Shown here piece after piece: positions 18,077-26,877 of a stretch of DNA of 64,000 nt (position 1 is its first letter; every line of letters begins with the position of its first letter). Source of the stretch: Rhizobium oryzicola (GTDB lineage Bacteria > Pseudomonadota > Alphaproteobacteria > Rhizobiales > Rhizobiaceae); assembly GCF_030504645.1 (NCBI RefSeq), contig NZ_JAUKWQ010000011.1, forward strand, positions 114,086 to 178,085, in the 5' to 3' direction. The notes under the pieces were generated by a model that saw only the letters and a program-made list of their open reading frames with translations, was not told the DNA's origin and did no database searches. A program made the position numbers and the translations under genes.

Positions 18077-19197
18077 GCACCACGATCACTGATTACTTCG
18101 ACGCGTATGCGCGAGACTACCGCTACTACAAGGGTGGCGCCTGGTGCTACGAAGATGGCTGCCTCTATCGCGGCCTGATCGCCCTTTATGAAGCAACCGG
18201 CGAGCAGCGCTGGTACGACCATCTCATCCGGCTTGTCCAAGGCCAGGTGAGCGAAGCGGGCGAACTCGCCGGCTATACGCTGACGGAATATAATATCGAC
18301 AACGTTCTCCCGGGGCGCACGCCGGTTTACCTGTCGCAGAAAACAGGAGACCCGCGTTATCTCATTGCCGCGAAACGACTGGAGCGGCAGCTTCAGAGCC
18401 ATCCGCGCGTGAAGGCAGGTCCCCATTGGCACAAGCTCCGCTATCCGCATCAGGTCTGGCTTGATGGACTGTATATGGCGCTCCCCTTCAAGGCGGAGCT
18501 TGGTCGGCTAACCGGAAACAAGGATCTGATCCATCAGGCCATTTCGGAAATGCTGACTGCCCTGGATCTGATGTTCGATGCACCGAGCGGGCTTTATCGG
18601 CATGGCTATGACGAAGAGCGCCTGCAGCCTTGGGCGGATCCGAAGACTGGCCTTTCCCCCGCCCATTGGGCTCGTGCTATTGGCTGGATGGCAATGGCGC
18701 TGGTGGATCTCATCGAAGCTACCGAAGGGGAAGCCGATCAGGCGAAACTCATAGACAAGCTTCAGGCTCTCCTGCCTGTTCTCGGTGGTTTGAGAACCGC
18801 GGATGGCCGCTGGTATCAAGTGATTGATCAACCCGCTCTTGAAGGCAACTACGCGGAGAGTTCTGCAACGGCCATGTTCGCCTATAGTTTCCTCAAGGCT
18901 GCGCGACTGGGTCTGGGGTCTGACTTTGCAACGGTTGGGTTGGAAGCCTTGGCAAGCCTTGAAAAGAACGCCCTGTTGCCGGATGCCAGCGGACGCACTG
19001 TCCTTCAGTCGATTTGCTGTGTGGCTGGCCTCGGCGGTTTCGAAGGGCGGTTCAGGGATGGCTCGTCAGCCTATTACGTCTCTGAAATCCTGAAGGATGA
19101 TGACATCAAAGGTGTTTCGCCGCTGATGACGGCCCATGCCGAGCGACACTTGCGGATCTCCCAGACACAGCCGGTTGCGGATGTACTGGCGGGTTGA
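18073..19197 (+). CDS. Glycoside hydrolase family 105 unsaturated glycuronyl hydrolase
   Basis: Removes the 4,5-unsaturated uronic acid from the non-reducing end of pectin oligomers produced by lyases. At 374 residues it matches YteR/YesR-type enzymes. Diagnostic sequence: HWHKLRYPHQVWLDGLYMALPF, where Asp131 of WLDGLYM is the expected catalytic acid, and SPAHWARAIGWMAMALVDLIE. No signal peptide, so cytoplasmic. It overlaps the GH28 gene by four bases and ends the operon. The pairing with GH28 suggests the imported fragments include both saturated and lyase-generated ends. Confidence 0.9.
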   Translation: MSTTITDYFDAYARDYRYYKGGAWCYEDGCLYRGLIALYEATGEQRWYDHLIRLVQGQVSEAGELAGYTLTEYNIDNVLPGRTPVYLSQKTGDPRYLIAAKRLERQLQSHPRVKAGPHWHKLRYPHQVWLDGLYMALPFKAELGRLTGNKDLIHQAISEMLTALDLMFDAPSGLYRHGYDEERLQPWADPKTGLSPAHWARAIGWMAMALVDLIEATEGEADQAKLIDKLQALLPVLGGLRTADGRWYQVIDQPALEGNYAESSATAMFAYSFLKAARLGLGSDFATVGLEALASLEKNALLPDASGRTVLQSICCVAGLGGFEGRFRDGSSAYYVSEILKDDDIKGVSPLMTAHAERHLRISQTQPVADVLAG

Positions 19198-19369
19198 AAG
19201 CCGCCTTGGATATGTCTTCGCATGGCGCGACCGTGCTTCAAATCGATAGGTGAACGGAACCCATATCTCCATTTGGACTTTTCGACCTTGTTCCGCAGGA
19301 GCTTCGAACAAGACGGGTTCTGGCCTGGTCTTTAGCACTGCAATGGTTGCAATCAGCTGGAGCATGACA

Positions 19370-21106
19370 ATGTCTGAGACAATTGCCGATGGGTTCGTCC
19401 AAATCCTTGAAGCTGCGGGTGTGAAACGCATCTACGGTGTGGTGGGTGACAGCCTGAACGGTCTGACCGATGCGATCCGCAGACATGGCAAAATTGAATG
19501 GGTCCATGTGCGCCATGAGGAGGCGGGTGCCTTTGCCGCCGCTTCGGAAGCCCATCTGACCGGCTCGCTGGCCGTGTGTGCAGGCAGTTGCGGCCCCGGC
19601 AATCTACATTTGATCAACGGCTTGTTTGATGCCCATCGCTCACGGGTCCCGGTTCTCGCAATTGCTGCGCATATCCCATCTTCCGAGATTGGCTCCGGCT
19701 ACTTTCAGGAAACGCATCCGCAAGACCTATTTCGGGAATGCAGCCATTATTGCGAACTCGTCGCTGATTCTTCCCAGATGCCGCGCTCTGTGGAAATCGC
19801 CATTCGCGAAGCGGTCGGAAAACGCGGCGTATCAGTCATCGTCATGCCGGGAGACGTTGCGCTCAAGCCTGCTGCCGCATCCTATACGCCCCGGCTTTCC
19901 GGCCTTCTTCCCAAAGCACCTGTCGTGACGCCGCCGCATGAAGAGATCGTGGATCTTGCAGCACTTCTCAACGCGGGCGGTCGCACCACCATCCTGTGCG
20001 GGTCTGGCGTTGCCGGTGCGCGTGACGAGGTGATGGAACTGGCGCGTTTTCTGAAGGCGCCGATCGTTCATGCCTTGAAGGGCAAGGAATTCATCGAGCA
20101 CGATAATCCGTACGATGTCGGCATGACCGGACTGATCGGCTTTTCCTCCGGCTATTACGCGATGAAGGATTGCGACGTCCTTCTGATGCTGGGGACGGAC
20201 TTTCCCTATCGGCAATTCTACCCCGAAGGCAAATCCGTGCGCATCGCCCAAATCGATATCCGCCCCGGACAGATTGGGCGTCGTGCACCGGTTGATCTCG
20301 GTCTTGTCGGGGGTATCGGCCCGACGGTGCGTACACTGCTACCCTTGCTCCAGGAACAGACGAACACCAAGCACCTGGATAACGCGATTTCCCATTACCA
20401 GAAAACGCGGCGCAAGCTGGATGACTTGGCGGAAGCCGACCGCAGCAGCGACATTATTCATCCGCAGCAGGTGGCAAAGACACTCAGCGATCTTGCGGCC
20501 AGCGATGCAATCTTTTCCTGCGATGTGGGCCTGCCGACGGTCTGGGCAGCGCGCTATCTCGCTCTTGGTGGCGGGCGGCGCCTTGTTGGCTCCTTCTGGC
20601 ATGGCTCCATGGCCAATGCTTTGCCCCAGGCCATTGGCGCGCAGGCCACCTATCCCGGGCGACAGGTGATCTCCTTGTCCGGCGACGGCGGGCTTACCAT
20701 GCTGATGGGCGATCTTCTGACGCTCGTCCAGTCGAAGCTTCCTGCGAAGATCGTCCTCTTCAACAACTCAGCCCTGGGCTTTGTCGAGGTCGAGCAGAAG
20801 TCGACCGGCTTTCTGCCCTTCGGTACCGGGTTCACAAATCCCAACTTCGCGGCGATGGCGGAGGCGGTCGGCATCAAGGGCATCCGCCTGGAGCGTCCGG
20901 AGCAGGTGGAGCCCGGCCTTCGCGATGCGCTGGCCCATGATGGCCCGGTGCTTGTCGATGCGGTGGTTGCAAGAACGGAGCTGCCGATCCCGCCCTCCAT
21001 CAAACTGGACATGGCAAAGGGATTTACCCTTTACATGTTGAAGGCTGTGTTCGGCGGACGCGAAGACGAGATCCTCGATCTGGCGAAAACCAACCTCTGG
21101 AAATAA
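19370..21106 (+). CDS. poxB: PoxB-like thiamine-diphosphate enzyme, probable pyruvate:quinone oxidoreductase
   Basis: ThDP/FAD enzyme, 578 residues, close to the 572 of E. coli PoxB, which converts pyruvate to acetate and CO2 and passes electrons to quinone at the membrane. The N-terminal catalytic region has the glutamate in VHVRHEEAGAFAAASEAHL, and the ThDP-magnesium motif is GDGGLTMLMGDLLTLVQ...NNSALG. The start ATG 19370 has GGAG seven bases upstream; ATG 19364 is possible but too close to it. Upstream in-frame codons lack coding character. A 7-bp inverted repeat (CTTGTTC/GAACAAG, 19287-19312) sits in the promoter region. Another acetolactate-synthase-like activity cannot be excluded. Confidence 0.78.
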   Translation: MSETIADGFVQILEAAGVKRIYGVVGDSLNGLTDAIRRHGKIEWVHVRHEEAGAFAAASEAHLTGSLAVCAGSCGPGNLHLINGLFDAHRSRVPVLAIAAHIPSSEIGSGYFQETHPQDLFRECSHYCELVADSSQMPRSVEIAIREAVGKRGVSVIVMPGDVALKPAAASYTPRLSGLLPKAPVVTPPHEEIVDLAALLNAGGRTTILCGSGVAGARDEVMELARFLKAPIVHALKGKEFIEHDNPYDVGMTGLIGFSSGYYAMKDCDVLLMLGTDFPYRQFYPEGKSVRIAQIDIRPGQIGRRAPVDLGLVGGIGPTVRTLLPLLQEQTNTKHLDNAISHYQKTRRKLDDLAEADRSSDIIHPQQVAKTLSDLAASDAIFSCDVGLPTVWAARYLALGGGRRLVGSFWHGSMANALPQAIGAQATYPGRQVISLSGDGGLTMLMGDLLTLVQSKLPAKIVLFNNSALGFVEVEQKSTGFLPFGTGFTNPNFAAMAEAVGIKGIRLERPEQVEPGLRDALAHDGPVLVDAVVARTELPIPPSIKLDMAKGFTLYMLKAVFGGREDEILDLAKTNLWK

Positions 21107-21116
21107 CGATAACGGA

Positions 21117-21137
21117 GGCGGCACAGAATGTGCCGCC
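21117..21137 (+). terminator. Stem-loop after poxB-like gene
   Basis: GGCGGCACA (21117-21125) pairs perfectly with TGTGCCGCC (21129-21137) around a GAA loop, ten bases after the stop codon. It is followed by AATCC rather than a T-run, so termination efficiency is uncertain, but the place is right for transcript end. Confidence 0.6.
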
Positions 21138-21269
21138 AATCCTTCCATTGTGTGATGACTTTGACCCGGCGCCAAACTTCTTGCGCACCTCTAAAGATTG
21201 CAGATTGAACCTGCCCGTCAAACTGGCTATCCGACAAGTAATGTGTAGGGATCGTCAGGTAAGCTTGTT

Positions 21270-22199
21270 ATGCATGTGAAATTCCTCGTTACCCATTCCG
21301 GTGGCTTTCACGCGGATGAGGTACTTTCGACCGCGATCCTCACAAGGCTTTTCCCTGAGGCAGACATCATCCGGACTCGGGCGCCGGAATGGATTACGGC
21401 CGGAGCCGATCGCATCATCTACGATGTTGGGGGTGCCTATGATGCTGAGGCAGGAATATTCGACCATCACCAACGCGGTGCGCCTCTTCGCCCTGATGAT
21501 CAGCCATACAGCTCGTTCGGACTGATCTGGAAACATTTTGGGCGCGAGTATCTTACTGCGCTCGCCGTGCCGGAAACCTTTATCGAAACCGTTCATGCGA
21601 CGTTCGATGCAAGTTTCGTTCTGCCCATAGACCTGCTCGACAATGGTGCCCTGAACCCGGATAGTGCCGGGGTGTTGGCGGGTCTCACATTGCCGTCACT
21701 CTTGGAGGCATTGAAGCCGCCTTTCGATGAGCCGGATCGGCAGGCTACGGACCGCGCCTTCCTCAGCGCACTTGCGATTGCACGCAGTTTCGTGGAAGCG
21801 AAGATTTCCGGTATCCATGCCAAGCTGCGTGCCGAAACGCTTGTGATGAATGCCATCGCCTCAGCAGGGCAGGCGCGCGTTCTCGAACTGCCGATCGGCA
21901 TGCCCTTTCGCTCCGCCATCATCAAAGCGGGAGCCGATCAACTGCTCTTTGTGGTTCACCCGCGTGAGAACGACTGGTGCCTGACGGGCATTCGACGCGC
22001 CGAGGAAGGCTTCGAATTGCGCGCCGACCTTCCCGCAGCTTGGGCAGGATTGAGCGGAGCCGACTTGCAAAAGGTAACGGGCGTGGAGGGCGCAAGCTTC
22101 TGCCATAATGGGCGGTTCATCGCTGCAGCCGCGACGCGTGAAGCAGTGCTGGCGCTGGCTAATCTTGCGGTGCAGGAAGCGGAGCGGCACGGGGCGTGA
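21270..22199 (+). CDS. MYG1 family protein (predicted metal-dependent nuclease/phosphoesterase)
   Basis: Member of the MYG1/GAMM1 (UPF0160) group related to DHH phosphoesterases; the eukaryotic member is an RNA 3'-5' exonuclease, while bacterial function is largely unstudied. Sequence shows the N-terminal THSGGFHADEVLSTAIL metal-site motif, IIYDVGG, and IFDHHQRG (the DHH signature), all in the first 75 residues. The 309-residue length is usual for bacterial members. It stands alone: the gene before ends 163 bases upstream, and the next is convergent 40 bases downstream. The physiological substrate is unknown. Confidence 0.85.
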   Translation: MHVKFLVTHSGGFHADEVLSTAILTRLFPEADIIRTRAPEWITAGADRIIYDVGGAYDAEAGIFDHHQRGAPLRPDDQPYSSFGLIWKHFGREYLTALAVPETFIETVHATFDASFVLPIDLLDNGALNPDSAGVLAGLTLPSLLEALKPPFDEPDRQATDRAFLSALAIARSFVEAKISGIHAKLRAETLVMNAIASAGQARVLELPIGMPFRSAIIKAGADQLLFVVHPRENDWCLTGIRRAEEGFELRADLPAAWAGLSGADLQKVTGVEGASFCHNGRFIAAAATREAVLALANLAVQEAERHGA

Positions 22200-22239
22200 C
22201 GCCCTTATTGCCGCGGGCCTATAGGGCGGAATCCGCTTG

Positions 22240-24759
22240 TCAGGCGGTATGTCGCTCCAGATCCGTTTTGCACCAGATGGCAGGTTCGGAGGCGAGACGT
22301 GCCTTCAGCCAACTCTCTTCCGGAAGCACCCCTATCGTCGCGAAAACCTCGCGCTGCATAGAGGTCACATCATCGGGGATGCGGGATTTGCCGCCAAGCA
22401 CCAGATCAAAGCCCAGGGACCAGATCTGCCAGTGGCGCATGCCCTTGCGGGTGGTCGTGTCCGAAAGGATAGAATTCCACTCGCTCGCAAGGTCTCTGCG
22501 GCCTGCCCACAAAGCCACGGGTATCGAACCGATCGCCAACCCGTAACAGGTTGAAAGATCGTGGTGCAGCGAGCCAACATGGGCAGCGCAATCCTGCGCG
22601 ATCCGGAGAGCCGTTTCGGTATCACCCTTCAGCCAAAGGATGCGCATCAGCAGTGACAAGACGGCCGTCTTGCCATCGACCTGCGCATGGTTGGTGTGAT
22701 TCGTACGGTCAGGGTTCTGGTCGCCGGCAATGACCTGGTTCAGCAGCCGCAGTGCTTCATCCTGATTGCCCATAAAGTGGCTCGAGAGTGCCAGCATATG
22801 ATCAGCCGTCAGGATATGAGCGATATCGCCCGTTTGGTAAGCGGGTTCCTTGAACTGTTCAGCAAGGGTCAGGCTCACGGCATAGTCACCTGCCAGGATG
22901 GCTTGGGCCCAGAGACCCCAGATGGCGCGCAAAATAGCCGGCTCATCGTTGTGTGCCGTTGCGATTTCCATTGCGCGGCTGAATGCCTCCTTCATGGCAT
23001 TCCCTGGTCCTTCCGTGTGCCAGAGGGCGTGGCCAAAGGCTGCCATCAACTCCGCCTCGGCGGAGCCGCCAGCCAGCGCAGTTCCCTCGATAGCCTTGAT
23101 CGAGCGGCGGAGAACAGAAAGATATTCGCCTGGCAGCGAGAGATGGAACCACAAGGGCGCGGAGGCGACGGCGAGTTCAACTCCAAGGGCGGCATCACCT
23201 TCCGGCGAGAACGCCCAGTCGAGCGCAGCGCGGATGTCATCGACACGCCAGCCATGCAATGCCAGCGTTCGGAAGGGATCATTGCCGTCCCAGGCGACCT
23301 GCTCGGAGGTGAAGAATTCGAGGGTGTAGCGGGCATGCGCCAATTTCGCAGTTCTTTCCTGTCCGCTTTCCGCCAGCTTCTGTTCGGCGTAAAATCGCGT
23401 TGTATCGAGCAGTCGGTACAGGCTTGAACGGTTGCTACGGTCGAGCACGACCAGAGACTTCGAAACAAGCGCTGCCAGTGTCTCCATCGTATCCGCTTCA
23501 CTCAAGCCTGAGACAGCAACAACTGCGTCGAGCTGGAACGAGGAACGAAACACCGAGAGATCGCGGAAGACGGCTCTTTCTTTGCCTGTGAGGAAGTCGT
23601 GGCTCCATTCCAGCGTCGCACGCAGTGTCTGCTGGCGGGGCAGGGCGGTGCGGCGCCCCTTGGTCAGCAGCGAAAACCGGTCATCCAGCCGCGCGGCAAT
23701 ATCGGATGCATCCAAGGTATCCATGCGTGCGGCAGCCATTTCGATGGCGAGTGGAATGCCGTCCAGCCGCCTGCAGATATTATTGACGGCCAGAACATCC
23801 GCATCAGAAAGCAGAAAGCCGTCATAACTTGCCTTGGCGCGTTCGCAGAATAGCTGCACCGCGGGATAGGTGAGCGCGCTTGCTGCTGTTGTAACCTCGT
23901 CGCCCTTTGGTGCATCGAGCGTTGGCAAACGAAATACCCATTCTCCTTCTGCCCGTAGCGGTTCGCGGCTTGTGACCAGCAGCGTGACCTCCGGAACGCT
24001 CTGCAGGATATTTTCCACGAATACGGCGACGGCATCGATCAGATGTTCACAGTTGTCGAACAACAGAAGGGTCGGTCTCGTCTTCAAGACCTCGGCAACC
24101 GCTTCCTCAATGCCGATGGAGGACGCGGCGATTCCAAGCTGGGTCGCAACAGTTGTTGCGACAAGCGCCGGATCGGAGAGGGGTGCAAGATCAATGAAAT
24201 AGGCTGCATCATCCGAAGTGGAAACATGCCGGTGCGCGAGATCTAGCGCGACTGTGGTTTTGCCGATGCCACCAGGTCCGACGATGGTCAGGAAGCGCCG
24301 CTCCATCAGTAGCGAGAGCAGGCCATCCACGATGTCATCGCGGCCTATCACACGGGTGAGGTTTTTCGGAAGACGCGTTAGGCGCTTGTCTTGTGCCACT
24401 GGTTTCGGTGTAGCATCGTTCTGCTGTTTAGCCCGCGTAACAGTGCCGACAAAGCGGTACCCACGCCCCGCATCGTTCAGAATGAACGGGCTGCCATCCG
24501 GTTTTTCCCCGAGAGCTTTCCTCAATGATGAGAGGTGTACGCGCAGTGCATTCTCATCGACGGTCGTGTCGGGCCAAACGCGGGCCAACAGGTCCAGCCG
24601 CGAAACCAACTCGCCGGGGCGCTCCAACAGCACGATCAAAATATCCAGCGCGCGCGATCCGATGCGGACATTCTCTCCCCGCTGAGTGAGGCTGCGTTTT
24701 TGGAGCGAAAGTGCAAAGTCCTCGAAAAGCAGAGTCTCGTCGGAAAAAGTCTGATTCAT
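22240..24759 (-). CDS. Winged-helix DNA-binding / P-loop NTPase / helical-repeat transcriptional regulator
   Basis: Large regulator of the STAND-like type. Domains: OmpR/CadC-type winged helix (about residues 10-105, with SRALDILIVLLERPGELVSR and RVHLSSLRKALGE), NB-ARC-like NTPase starting near 135 with Walker A GPGGIGKTT at 161-169 and Walker B LLLFDNCEH near 235, then helical repeats to the C-terminus (839 residues). The ATG at 24759 is chosen because it begins directly before the winged helix; the frame is open to 24978, adding 73 residues of poor character. It is divergent from the short araC gene. Such proteins act as signal-driven switches, but the signal and target are unknown. Confidence 0.85.
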   Translation of the reverse strand: MNQTFSDETLLFEDFALSLQKRSLTQRGENVRIGSRALDILIVLLERPGELVSRLDLLARVWPDTTVDENALRVHLSSLRKALGEKPDGSPFILNDAGRGYRFVGTVTRAKQQNDATPKPVAQDKRLTRLPKNLTRVIGRDDIVDGLLSLLMERRFLTIVGPGGIGKTTVALDLAHRHVSTSDDAAYFIDLAPLSDPALVATTVATQLGIAASSIGIEEAVAEVLKTRPTLLLFDNCEHLIDAVAVFVENILQSVPEVTLLVTSREPLRAEGEWVFRLPTLDAPKGDEVTTAASALTYPAVQLFCERAKASYDGFLLSDADVLAVNNICRRLDGIPLAIEMAAARMDTLDASDIAARLDDRFSLLTKGRRTALPRQQTLRATLEWSHDFLTGKERAVFRDLSVFRSSFQLDAVVAVSGLSEADTMETLAALVSKSLVVLDRSNRSSLYRLLDTTRFYAEQKLAESGQERTAKLAHARYTLEFFTSEQVAWDGNDPFRTLALHGWRVDDIRAALDWAFSPEGDAALGVELAVASAPLWFHLSLPGEYLSVLRRSIKAIEGTALAGGSAEAELMAAFGHALWHTEGPGNAMKEAFSRAMEIATAHNDEPAILRAIWGLWAQAILAGDYAVSLTLAEQFKEPAYQTGDIAHILTADHMLALSSHFMGNQDEALRLLNQVIAGDQNPDRTNHTNHAQVDGKTAVLSLLMRILWLKGDTETALRIAQDCAAHVGSLHHDLSTCYGLAIGSIPVALWAGRRDLASEWNSILSDTTTRKGMRHWQIWSLGFDLVLGGKSRIPDDVTSMQREVFATIGVLPEESWLKARLASEPAIWCKTDLERHTA

Positions 24760-25100
24760 GAGAATGGCTTGTTTGCTCCGGGTCGGCACCTGTCGGTGAA
24801 GCCTTCCGACTTTCGGTAAGCTGCAGACGAACGCTTGAGCGATAGAGTGCCGAGTCGAAACTGTATCGGATATTATTCCGCAGTTTTGTACAATCGTCTC
24901 GCAAAATGCCGCTGGGTCGCGATCCCTCTTGGCTGACCCGATGGCGAAGCAGTTTCGCGTCCTCAGGCAGGCAAGCATCTGCGCTTAGCGCCGATCAGCG
25001 ATCTTAAGTCCGTTTAACAGCCCTTAATTACCGCCCGTCCGCCGCTCCCGGTAGCTTGTGACTGCGAACAACGCAACCAACCAGCCACGGTGAGGAACAG
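24760..25100. promoter_or_regulatory. Divergent intergenic region between STAND-type regulator and AraC gene
   Basis: A 341-base gap with no supported gene; the open frame continuing the regulator upstream is the only coding candidate and looks weak. It must contain promoters for both directions. An AT-richer stretch (about 25005-25035, TTAAGTCC...TTAATTACC) is the best place for a promoter, but I cannot define boxes with confidence. Confidence 0.5.
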
Positions 25101-25643
25101 ATGTCCATTCACGATCGAAGCTTCGGCAACACTCCTTCCACCCCTATCGAGATCAATCGGCTTCCCATGGCAGCCGCACTTGACCTGGCCCGACTTCTCG
25201 AAATTGCCGAACAGCATGCGGCAACGGATGCGGACGTTGTCCGCAACTATATCAATCGCGCCCGCTCATTGCTTGCACCCCAGCAACCCGCCACGAGAAC
25301 AGGCGGTCTAGCACCCTGGCAAATCAAACGTCTCGACCGCCATATCGATGAGAATATCGAGCAAAGCCTTCGGGTCGTCGAACTGGCGCGGCTTGTGCGC
25401 CTGAGCCCAAGCCACTTCGCCAAGGCTTTCAAGACGAGTTTTGGAACAACGCCCCATCTGCATGTTCAGGCCAAACGGATTGCGCGCGCCAAGGAAATGC
25501 TGCTTGCCAAAGATCGGCCGCTTGCCGAAATCGCGCTGGATTGCGGCATGTGCGATCAGGCCCATCTCTCGCGCGTATTTCGCAAGGCGACGGGGCTTGC
25601 GCCTAGTCAATGGCGCCGCGAATTCGCGTCGCTTACGGAGTAA
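25101..25643 (+). CDS. Short AraC family transcriptional regulator
   Basis: A 180-residue protein in which nearly everything after residue 70 is the AraC double helix-turn-helix (WQIKRLDRHIDENIEQSLRV, LSPSHFAKAFKTSFGTTPH, CDQAHLSRVFRKATGLAPSQW). The N-terminal 70 residues are too short for the usual cupin sensor, so ligand sensing, if any, must be by another route. GAGGAAC precedes the start. It ends eight bases before the hydrolase-fold gene, so the two are probably co-transcribed, and it is divergent from the large winged-helix/NTPase regulator. Confidence 0.88.
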   Translation: MSIHDRSFGNTPSTPIEINRLPMAAALDLARLLEIAEQHAATDADVVRNYINRARSLLAPQQPATRTGGLAPWQIKRLDRHIDENIEQSLRVVELARLVRLSPSHFAKAFKTSFGTTPHLHVQAKRIARAKEMLLAKDRPLAEIALDCGMCDQAHLSRVFRKATGLAPSQWRREFASLTE

Positions 25644-25651
25644 CCGCAATC

Positions 25652-26629
25652 ATGTCTGAATTTCATTCAAAGCCTCCCCTGCATGTCATCAAGGGCAGCG
25701 AATTGGCTGTTCTGGACGCAGGAACCCAGGAGTTTCTGGATCGCGGCGATGGGCTGATTGCCGATTATGAGGGCTACCGAAGACGCCTCGCACCCGAGCA
25801 GATGATGTCGCCAGCGGATGCCGGCGTCGATGTGGAGATGATTGATCCGGCCACGTCGGTTTCATCGTCCAAGCCCTTTCGCATCCTTCGTCCCGCGGGT
25901 GCGAGCGGAAGCTTGCCGCTTCTGTTCTACTTTCACGGCTGCCGCTGGCAGAAGGGAGAGCCGCACTCGCATGACAGGTTCTTATACGAGGTCTGCCGGA
26001 GGGCGCACATTTCCATCGCCTGCATTGATGATGCGCTTGCCGATGATCTATCGCTGACGGACAAACTTCGAACCAGCGAGCAGATCATAGCATCCCTGCT
26101 GGAAGAGCGGGCATTGACGGCCGGCAGCCGTCCACTGCTTATCGGCGGTGACGGCGTGGGTGGTTACTTCGCTGCATCGTTGAGCCTGACATGGGATCGG
26201 CGGCATTCCCACGCGCCGGGCGTCGTATTGCTTGTCTGCCCAATGATCCCAGGTACCGAAGAAACCAGTTCGCGACAACAGTTTGCCGATGGGCCTTGGC
26301 TAACGGCTCGGATTATCCAACAGATGCTGAGCAGCCGCTTTGCCCGGCAGATCGACCACTCGGATGCAGTTCTGCCTGCGTTGGCAGGCTTGCGGCAATT
26401 GACCAATTCACCGCCCGTTATGATCGTCACAGCCGAAAACGATCCCCTGCGTGATGAAGCGGAGACTTACGGACGAAATCTGATGAAAGCGGGCATCGAA
26501 GTATCGCTGACCCGCTATATCGGCACGATCCATAACTTCCCGGTGGTCGATGCGCTGGCGGATACGGCCGCAGCAAGGGCTGCTGTCGGCCAGATCGTCA
26601 ACGCGTGCATGACCTCGGCGTGCCGGTGA
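25652..26629 (+). CDS. Alpha/beta hydrolase-fold protein with the nucleophile serine replaced by glycine
   Basis: Resembles the hormone-sensitive-lipase/acetyl-esterase branch: an HG oxyanion motif (His95-Gly96, here HGCR instead of HGGG), a nucleophile elbow, Asp264 in AENDPLRDE and His294 in IHNF. The elbow reads GDGVGG instead of GDSAGG, so residue 168 is Gly (codon GGC at 26153-26155), one base from Ser AGC. Asp and His are kept. This predicts loss of ordinary esterase activity, leaving a binding or regulatory role, or another chemistry. The start ATG 25652 has GGAG upstream; 14 residues of upstream open frame overlap the araC gene. It precedes the AHL synthase. Confidence 0.8.
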   Translation: MSEFHSKPPLHVIKGSELAVLDAGTQEFLDRGDGLIADYEGYRRRLAPEQMMSPADAGVDVEMIDPATSVSSSKPFRILRPAGASGSLPLLFYFHGCRWQKGEPHSHDRFLYEVCRRAHISIACIDDALADDLSLTDKLRTSEQIIASLLEERALTAGSRPLLIGGDGVGGYFAASLSLTWDRRHSHAPGVVLLVCPMIPGTEETSSRQQFADGPWLTARIIQQMLSSRFARQIDHSDAVLPALAGLRQLTNSPPVMIVTAENDPLRDEAETYGRNLMKAGIEVSLTRYIGTIHNFPVVDALADTAAARAAVGQIVNACMTSACR

Positions 26630-26771
26630 CTTCGAGCCGTTCAGGCGCACACGCACCGTTGAACTTCCGGCGATGAGACATGCCTATCGCGATAATGGTA
26701 ATAAGTCGGTCGCACGAGCCGGATTCAGCCTAAATCGATTTAAATAGCTGCATTGGCTGCATACACTCAAC

Positions 26772-26787
26772 CCCCTCATATGGGGGG
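26772..26787. promoter_or_regulatory. Palindrome upstream of AHL synthase, lux-box-like operator candidate
   Basis: CCCCTCATATGGGGGG forms a 16-base palindrome centred on CATATG with one mismatched pair, centred about 98 bases before the luxI-type start. A second exact palindrome, GGGCGCCC, lies at 26798-26805. The size and place fit a LuxR-type or other dimeric regulator site, but the sequence is not the classical lux box. Confidence 0.5.
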
Positions 26788-26877
26788 CTCCATTTGCGGG
26801 CGCCCATGTGCGGGAATTTCATGCTTTTCTTAAATTCAGCATTCTTGGCCTTGTCATAACGACCTGGGGGCCAAAAA

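Noticed and set aside
22199..22239. CGCCCT/AGGGCG inverted repeat as terminator between convergent genes
   Set aside because: The stem is only six bases with a long loop and no T-run, too weak to list.
25652..26629. Calling this gene an active esterase/lipase
   Set aside because: The nucleophile position is Gly (GDGVGG), so ordinary serine esterase chemistry is not supported despite the fold.
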